Source: Cuscuta epithymum | Taxonomy: Eukaryota; Streptophyta; Magnoliopsida; Solanales; Convolvulaceae | DNA: 64,000 nt | Reading direction: 5' to 3' | Assembly: GCA_945859915.1 (NCBI GenBank) | Contig: CAMAPF010000034.1 | Location: 3,006,501 to 3,070,500, forward strand | In this document: positions 58,036 through 64,000 of the stretch, one piece after another | Position numbering within the stretch: position 1 is the stretch's first letter | Layout: each line of letters starts with the position of its first letter | Notes under the pieces: model-generated | What the model saw: the letters and a program-made list of their open reading frames with translations, nothing else | What the model was told of the DNA's origin: nothing | Database searches by the model: none | Program-made: the position numbers and the translations under genes

Positions 58036-58426
58036 GGAGTCGATGGGTGACCCCCTGGGAAGTCCTCGTGTTGCATCCCCTCGTCCCCCTTTTGTCTCAA
58101 AAAAATTTTGATGAAATTTTTTGAGCATGTTCTTCATCAAGTCTAGTACATCCATACCAAATTTCAGCAAAAAATGCAATCGGGAAGGCAGTCAAACGAT
58201 TTTTGGAAGATAACTGCGTTTTATATGTATATAAAGGTTGCAGTTATCTTCCAAAAATCATTTGATTGCCTTCCCGATTTAATTTTTTGCTGAAATTTGG
58301 TATGGTTGTACTAGACTTGATGAAGAACATGCTCAAAACATTTCATCAAAAAATTCCACCGGGAGGACCCTCAAAACGTGGAGGCCGCACGGCGGCTCCG
58401 GTAAGGTATACCTTACCGGAAGAGTT

Positions 58427-58484
<58 letters not shown>

Positions 58485-58663
58485 AAAAATCTATTTTTAA
58501 TATTTATAAATAGACCCCTATAACTTTTAATATTTGTAAATACACTCCCATAACTTTTAATATTTATAAATATGACCCCATATCCGTATCCTACTTTTTT
58601 TGGTTTTGACGTATCCCTGTACCCGTTTTCGCGTTTCCGCGTACCGGTATCGGTGCTACATAG
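57531..58663. mobile_element. Non-autonomous hAT-like element, CGTATCC-rich
   Basis: The ends CTATGAAGCACGGATAC and GTATCGGTGCTACATAG are inverted with two mismatches. The exact 8-bp direct repeat TTTGCTAT lies on each side (57523-57530 and 58664-58671), the hAT target length. Both subterminal zones are packed with CGTATCC/GGATACG words on both strands, likely transposase-binding sites. There is no coding frame. Its AT-rich centre holds a nested foldback element. Confidence 0.85.
58036..58429. mobile_element. Foldback element copy B, nested in (TA)n
   Basis: The long inverted repeat is the same family as 44421 and 60811: it shares GAGCATGTTCTTCATCAAG, CCATACCAAATTTCAGC and a CGGGAAGG core. 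It is bordered by (TA)n tracts (about 57979-58029 and 58431-58480), so the target duplication cannot be resolved. The outer ends are no longer well matched. A perfect 22-bp palindrome around GGTATACC lies at 58398-58419. Confidence 0.8.
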
Positions 58664-58927
58664 TTTGCTATATGTGATAACATAGTTTGATGATTCAATA
58701 TGTGATATTGCTCAAAGTACATACCCTAAGATGCTTGAGCAATACATAAATGTGGAAGTTTTAAAGAGTGGGGCTTCTGTCCCTTTGGGGACATCAGATA
58801 AAGAGAGGGGCTTCTTGACATCAACTCCTCCTAGGTTGATTATTATATACTATATCTCGAAAAAGTTCGTCATATTGATTTTTTTTGTCAATGATAGTAA
58901 ATTTTGAACAATGATTTTAATTATTAC

Positions 58928-59183
58928 TCCATCTGTCCCGCAATTAAGTTCCTAGTTTGACTTTTACGATCTTCTAGGTGGAAATTTGCCTCTAAATATC
59001 TAAAAAAAACTATACTTATAAAACCTATAATGAATTAACATTTGAGTAGTATATATTGAAATGAACTACATAAAATTAATTTTGTGTGATAAAGTAATGT
59101 AAATTTTGAATAATTAGTCGTCAAAGTTTATAATGCTTTACCGAAAAAGTGGAAGTGGGAACTTAATTGTGGGACAGAGGGAG
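58928..59183. mobile_element. Stowaway MITE
   Basis: 256 bp between TA dinucleotides. The ends CTCCATCTGTCCC and GGGACAGAGGGAG are complementary. A second right-type end, GGGACAGAGGGAG, occurs alone at about 59348-59360. Confidence 0.8.
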
Positions 59184-59395
59184 TATATTTGTATATAATT
59201 TATTATAAACTTATACTTTTATGAAAATAATTTGAATAAGGAACATTTTGATATAATTTCATATTCAAAATAATTTCGTATTAAGAAATACCATTAATCA
59301 AAGTTGATTGACATTGATCAAGAAAAGTCATTTTGGTGAATCTTTTCGGGACAGAGGGAGTACAAATTTAATTCCCAACTTCCACAGAAATGATA

Positions 59396-59600
59396 CTACA
59401 TCCGTCCCACTAATATTCAGTCATAGGAAGGGGTGCGGTTATTAAGAAAAGTAATTTATGTTGTTGATATTGAATTGATAAAGCAAAAGTAAAGTAAGAA
59501 TGACTTGGAACCACACACACTTTATCAAATCTGGTATAAAACAATTTTAGTGGGACGAATCAAAAAGGAAGGTAAACCCATTTTAGCGGGATGAAGAGAG
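59396..59600. mobile_element. Stowaway MITE
   Basis: 205 bp between TA dinucleotides. The ends CTACATCCGTCCCAC and GCGGGATGAAGAGAG are diverged complements. The inner GTGGTT...AACCACAC region is shared with the copy at 6083. Confidence 0.75.
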
Positions 59601-59774
59601 TATGTTAATGCCTCAAGTCAATACAAGTTTATAATTTTAGTCCCCAAAAGAGAAATTTGGTTAACTCTATAGACAAAGCAAATGTTGTTGAAGTACTCGC
59701 ACTAACACATGAATTTTACATGGTGAGAACATTAGGGCTTCCTATGTAACAATTAAAATCAAATGACGTGTTGT

Positions 59775-60216
59775 TATAAAATATAGATCACTCTAAAGGA
59801 TTGTGCAACTTAATTAAAGTAATTGTCGTGATATTAGGAAATCATATTTTTGGAGCAAATACAATGTCTGATAACAACACTGGGAATGAGATTTATAGTC
59901 CCTGCTTGGGTATGAATCCTCAAATAACACGGTCTTTTAAACTTACTAAAATACATTTTTTTATTATTTTATTGTATTGTATGCCATGACAATCAACAAA
60001 TCTTAAGGTCGGCTATTGAAAAATATCAAAGAATGTTTGTCTATACCAATTTTTAGTCATGGACCAGTAAACAAGACATTATCATTCATTCAAAGTAAAA
60101 AAGGGTTTACAGTTTTAATACATGAAAAAGAAGGAAAATCATTAGACACCTCTACAAATGTTGTCTTCAAGGAAGTTTTTCAAAGCCTTTATTATATAAG
60201 TTTCTTTTCTTATTGA
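59775..60216 (+). pseudogene. Helitron Pif1-like helicase, C-terminal remnant
   Basis: Degraded matches to the end of plant Helitron RepHel helicases appear in order: NIDHSKGLCN near 59785; then IVVILGNHIFGANTM and IYSPCLGMNPQITRSFKLTK, matching the usual motif that precedes the final helicase motif; then, in another frame, CLSIPIFSHGPVNKTLS, KKGFTVLIHEKEGKS and TNVVFKEVFQ to 60216. Frameshifts and stops separate the parts, and key residues of the final helicase motif are lost. It is therefore non-functional. It marks the former presence of an autonomous Helitron family. Confidence 0.75.
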
Positions 60217-60800
60217 ACAATCATGTAAATTTTCAAACAACTATAACTACACATGATGATGGTCATATGTGAATAATATTGTCTATTTATATGCTACAAG
60301 CATTTGAACTCCACATTTAGTCTTTTTAATTTTATAAAAAAAAACGCGTGTCTCAAGTCTGCTACTCAAGTCGCATGTAAATTTCAATGCATGTAGAAGC
60401 TGATAATTATTAGGAAAGCATAAACCTAATCTCCCATTTGCATTGTTTTGCATCTTAACTAATTCCATTATAATAACAATCATACATTACAACTTTATTT
60501 TTGTTTCTCTTATTAGAGAGTTTAATTTTGAAATTGCTATGATAAATTAGAATTTTACTTAGTAACTCTAATTTTTAAACGTGTATGTCAAGAGGGGCCA
60601 TTTATCACCCATGTCGTACAAGTAGTACAACATAATCTGCTAATCAAGCAAACTAGTTATTTTGTGGTTAATTAGATGTTATGTATTTCCAAACTTTTAT
60701 TTCCTTATAAATTATAAATATACAAGTACATTACATAATAATCATAAGATCTTGTCACTCGTTCGGATGCACGTCTACTATATACCCGTTGATGTTAGTA
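60217..60800. other. AT-rich intergenic DNA
   Basis: No exon or element is recognised between the helicase remnant and the foldback element. Confidence 0.4.
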
Positions 60801-60810
60801 ACTACATCTA

Positions 60811-61212
60811 CAAGAAAGATCAGGTCCAGCCCTCCCCGGTCCAGCCGCCGTCCGAACTCCGCCGTTTGGGGCGGTTCCCGGTGGAATTTTTTGATGAAAT
60901 TTTTTGAGCATGTTCTTCATCAAGTCTAGTTTGTCCATACCAAATTTCAGCTCAAAATTCGATCGGGAAGGTCGTCAAATGATTTTTGCAAGTTAACTGG
61001 TCCGGAATATGTATTTTCCGGACCAGTTAACTTGCAAAAATCATTTGACAACCTTCCCGATCGAATTTTGAGCTGAAATTTGGTATGGACAAACTAGACT
61101 TGATGACGAACATGCTCAAAAAATTTCATCAAAAAATTCTACCGGGAACCGCCCCAAACGGCGGAGTTCGGACAGTGCTTCCCGTCCCTCCGGCTGGACC
61201 TGATCACTTCTC
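60811..61212. mobile_element. 402-bp foldback element (copy C)
   Basis: Exactly the length of copy A. Nearly the whole element is one inverted repeat with a short centre near 61006-61016. The ends share GATCAGGTCCAGCC on both strands. It is flanked by the 10-bp direct repeat ACTACATCTA (60801-60810 and 61213-61222). The inner arms (GAGCATGTTCTTCATCAAG, CCATACCAAATTTCAGC) match copies A and B. Non-coding. Confidence 0.93.
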
Positions 61213-61526
61213 ACTACATCTAACCTAAATGTGATAACTATTGGGTAAATAAACCGATTCATATTTTCTAGCCAAAACTTGTTACGAATTGAATGAGGTC
61301 CTACATAGATATTCAAAGACAAAATATAATAGTCATATTTTCTTTCCCATGTGATTTTGCTTGATTATGCACTCACACACAAAGCTTACATTATATTGTC
61401 ATGCATGCAAATACTTATTTTACATCAAATCAATCAAAAGCAAACTTAATGCTCATGCTAAACTAGGTGTACTCCGTTTTTAGTAATTTCATTTAGTTTA
61501 TCATTATTGTAGATTATGAAACTTTG

Positions 61527-62153
61527 TCAAAGATAGAGATGAAAAGGCAATCGTGGAGTGATGAGAACTTGTAGGGGAGTCACTTTTGTGACACTTAGTC
61601 CAATCGCTTCAGACATGTCAATGAGGTCACTTGAAGGTCTTCTCACATCAAACCCCTGAATAATGTTAGCCAATCCTAATTGCACAGTTTCAAGGGCAAA
61701 AGAAATCGCAGGACATATTCTCCTTCCACTTCCAAAGGGAAGTAGTTCAAAGTGTTTGCCTCTCACATCAATTTCGTTATGTTGATTTGTCAAGAATCTC
61801 TCTGGTTTGAATATATCAGGATTCGTCCAATAGCTTGGGTCACGATGGATCTTTGAAGCATTTATCAATAAACGTGTGCCCTTGAAAACATGGTACTTGT
61901 TTATTATGCAATCTTGTTGAGCCTCATGGGGTACCAAGAGAGGTCCTGCTGGATACAAACGTAATGTTTCTTTGGCCACGTTTTGAAGATAAGTCAAATT
62001 GTTTATATCAGAATCATTGACTAGCCTTTCTTTTCCTACATGCATGTCCAACTCATCTCGGATCTTTTCCAACACATCCTCATTATTCAAGACCAAAGAC
62101 AAAGCCCATGTCAATGAAGTTACAGTTGTATCGCTACCTGCTCCCAACAATGT
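61527..62153 (-). CDS. CYP82-like cytochrome P450, last exon only
   Basis: The C-terminal 208 residues of an ER-bound haem monooxygenase of the plant CYP82 type; members oxidise terpenoids, flavones, alkaloids or other small molecules. The exon starts after the acceptor GTGACAG and opens with TLLGAGSDTT (I-helix oxygen-binding motif). It then has KETLR (the ExxR motif), PERF, and the haem loop FGSGRRICPA, and ends ITPRLPFHLYL. The residue after CP is Ala where the P450 consensus and most CYP82s have Gly. CYP82 genes normally have a first exon of about 300 codons, but none is visible on the minus strand up to the window end at 64000. The gene therefore either has a long intron or is an orphan fragment. 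Confidence 0.85.
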   Translation of the reverse strand, partial: TLLGAGSDTTVTSLTWALSLVLNNEDVLEKIRDELDMHVGKERLVNDSDINNLTYLQNVAKETLRLYPAGPLLVPHEAQQDCIINKYHVFKGTRLLINASKIHRDPSYWTNPDIFKPERFLTNQHNEIDVRGKHFELLPFGSGRRICPAISFALETVQLGLANIIQGFDVRRPSSDLIDMSEAIGLSVTKVTPLQVLITPRLPFHLYL

Positions 62154-63590
62154 CTGTCACAAAACTTAAAGATGAGTCATTATATGGTCTAACTCAAACC
62201 TCATACAAATTATTTATTCATCAAACAAATCATCAGCACCTCAAACCTCATACAAAGTGTTGGAATGTCATTGGGAGTAACATGTTTTTTTGAGGAAAAA
62301 TGTTCAAAATTGTAAACATTTTTGTATATAAATAACACTTTCCTGGTACTATAAACAGTATATGAACGAAAGTTAAAGCATATATAAAAGCGCTTCATGT
62401 TAGACACAAAAATTAAAACATCATTTACATTATAAATGACATTTAGTACATGAATGATGCTCAAGTATGCAATTTCGATTTATCTATACATGCTTAACTT
62501 TTTATTAATACAATTAAAAAAAAGAATAATAAACTATTTGGTGATGGTGTCAAAGTAAGGGATTTCTACAATTATCTGCACAAGCCACCCAAATTTAGAA
62601 CTCTTATATCTCGAATTGAATGCATTAATTCACTCACACATCTCTATACAATCTACTTCTTATCTAAACAAATGTGTGTGTGTGAAAGTGTTAGTTCACA
62701 ATCATGTCTAGAGGTTTTCAAAGATCTTGTTGGATTGTTGCAAAAATGGACCTCATTACTTGTACAATTCAAAAGGTGAACTTAATGGAGCGGGGTAATG
62801 TTGACTGTAATATATAAATAGGGGACCTTGTTTGAATTAGAAACTAACTTAGACAGAATAGTTGAATTCAAAGTGATAACTTGAAATAGATGCATTTGAA
62901 ATAAGAAGCTTAAGGGTGGCTCAAAAAAATAAAATTGCATTATCGTCGGTGTTGCAAAAATTATCCATAAAACGTTAAGTTCCGAAATCATGATGTATGT
63001 TCCCAAACATTGGTTTTAGCGCCAAAAGTAGACTGACATATAAATGTATGTGGTGTGCAAACCATTGTTTGTGTGTACAGTCAATAGTTGTTTATATGCA
63101 TGCAAATCAACATTGCTCACAAACAACTGTTGTTTATGTGATCAAATTTGATTGTTTGTGTGAATAAAATTTGTGTTTTGTGATGAAATTTTCACACTAA
63201 GATAATAGTTGCCCGTAAATGTGTAAACCAATGTTGTAATTGTCAGTGTGACCAATTTACATGTGATTTGAAAAAAATGAAAATAGAAAGTAGGTAAGGA
63301 GATGTGAGTATGAGAAAGGTGGGATAATAGAGGACAAGAAAAGGAGGGGAATTTTGTGGAAGTAAAGAAAAGTCTAAAAATGATAGGATAGAGAAGAGGA
63401 GATGGAAACATTTAGGGCTCGTTTGATTCAAGGAATGTCATGTTACCATGAGAATGTTAGATTGCTGGGTATGTTAAATTGGTGAGAATGTATTTAATTT
63501 GTGTTGGGTGTGTTTCGAAAAACTAAGAAAATAATTAATAAAATTAATTAAATTAAATAAAATGACTTAAAGGAAAACCAAGAAATGAGA
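62154..63590. other. AT-rich DNA upstream of the P450 exon
   Basis: No P450 exon 1 is found on the minus strand. GTTTGTG-type words recur at 63060-63180. No complete element is recognised. Confidence 0.45.
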
Positions 63591-64000
63591 TGAAGCAGAA
63601 TAAGTCAAAGCTCGTGCTACGCACGATTTCCTTAAAATGTATTCGTTGCCTCCCGGGGTGCTAGGAGCGTTGCAACGATCGTTTCCCAGGATACGATGAC
63701 TTCGAACAATAGTTTAGCACTCAAACTAAAGTTCCAACGAACGTGAACAAAGTAAGAACACTTAGGAATTTTTCAGAGTGACTGGAGGTGTATTTGATCT
63801 AGAAAACACGTGAAGTTCGTATTGTGTGTTGTGTATTGTTGCAAACCACCTGCAGCCATTTATAGGGAAGATTTGTTGTGTGTTTAATGGAGGTTTAATG
63901 GATATGAACGTTGGTAATCAATGTCCAGCACGTTGGCATTGATTCTAGTCCAGAAAACCGTCCATTTATTGCAAAAGAACGTTGAACATTTATGGCGTTG
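63591..64000 (-). other. Possible LTR or promoter-like fragment at window end
   Basis: More balanced in composition than its neighbours. On the minus strand there is a TATA-like CTATAAATG at about 63859-63867, and palindromic CGTGCTACGCACG lies at 63613-63625. It could be part of an LTR continuing outside the window. No partner repeat is present. Confidence 0.25.

Overview
The window is nuclear DNA of a flowering plant. It is AT-rich, its genes are split by GT..AG introns, and it carries Ty1-copia, CACTA, hAT, Mutator-like, Tourist, Stowaway, Helitron and SINE elements. Every confident host gene is a land-plant family (tetraspanin, GT14/BC10-like glycosyltransferase, CYP82-like P450). A eudicot, perhaps an asterid, is my guess; the sequence does not fix the species. 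I see no bacterial, organellar, CRISPR or operon-like feature.

Layout. At 1.4-3.5 kb are three exons forming the C-terminal part of a host gene I cannot name. At 6.5-9.2 kb is a complete three-exon gene of unknown function (186 aa). At 11.3-36.8 kb a segment of about 4.2 kb holding a minus-strand tetraspanin gene occurs twice (11307-21981 and 27455-36810). Copy 1 has a full Copia element with apparently identical LTRs in its only intron. Copy 2 has a different full Copia element, also with apparently identical LTRs, inside exon 1, which breaks the gene. Between the copies lies an open three-exon CACTA TNP2 transposase gene (23262-26905). At 36.8-43.5 kb are two tandem copies of a Helitron-like sequence, joined to a 5'-truncated Copia element. 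At 43.5-48.1 kb are AT-rich DNA, a 402-bp foldback element, a 36-bp tandem array and a broken hAT transposase.

At 49.3-55.1 kb is a ten-exon GT14 glycosyltransferase gene on the minus strand (405 aa), with three SINEs in its introns. At 57.5-58.7 kb is a non-autonomous hAT element with an 8-bp target duplication and another foldback element nested in it. At 59.8-60.2 kb is a Helitron helicase remnant, at 60.8-61.2 kb a second perfect 402-bp foldback element, and at 61.5-62.2 kb the last exon of a CYP82-like P450.

The genes do not form a pathway. The interest lies in transposon history: a duplicated gene hit independently in each copy, a foldback family with 10-bp target duplications and a pre-insertion-like site preserved nearby, and an LTR element inserted with no target duplication. 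I found no new defence or other multi-gene system. The best novel leads are the unknown 186-aa gene and the 402-bp element family. LTR and repeat identities were judged by eye, not by alignment software.
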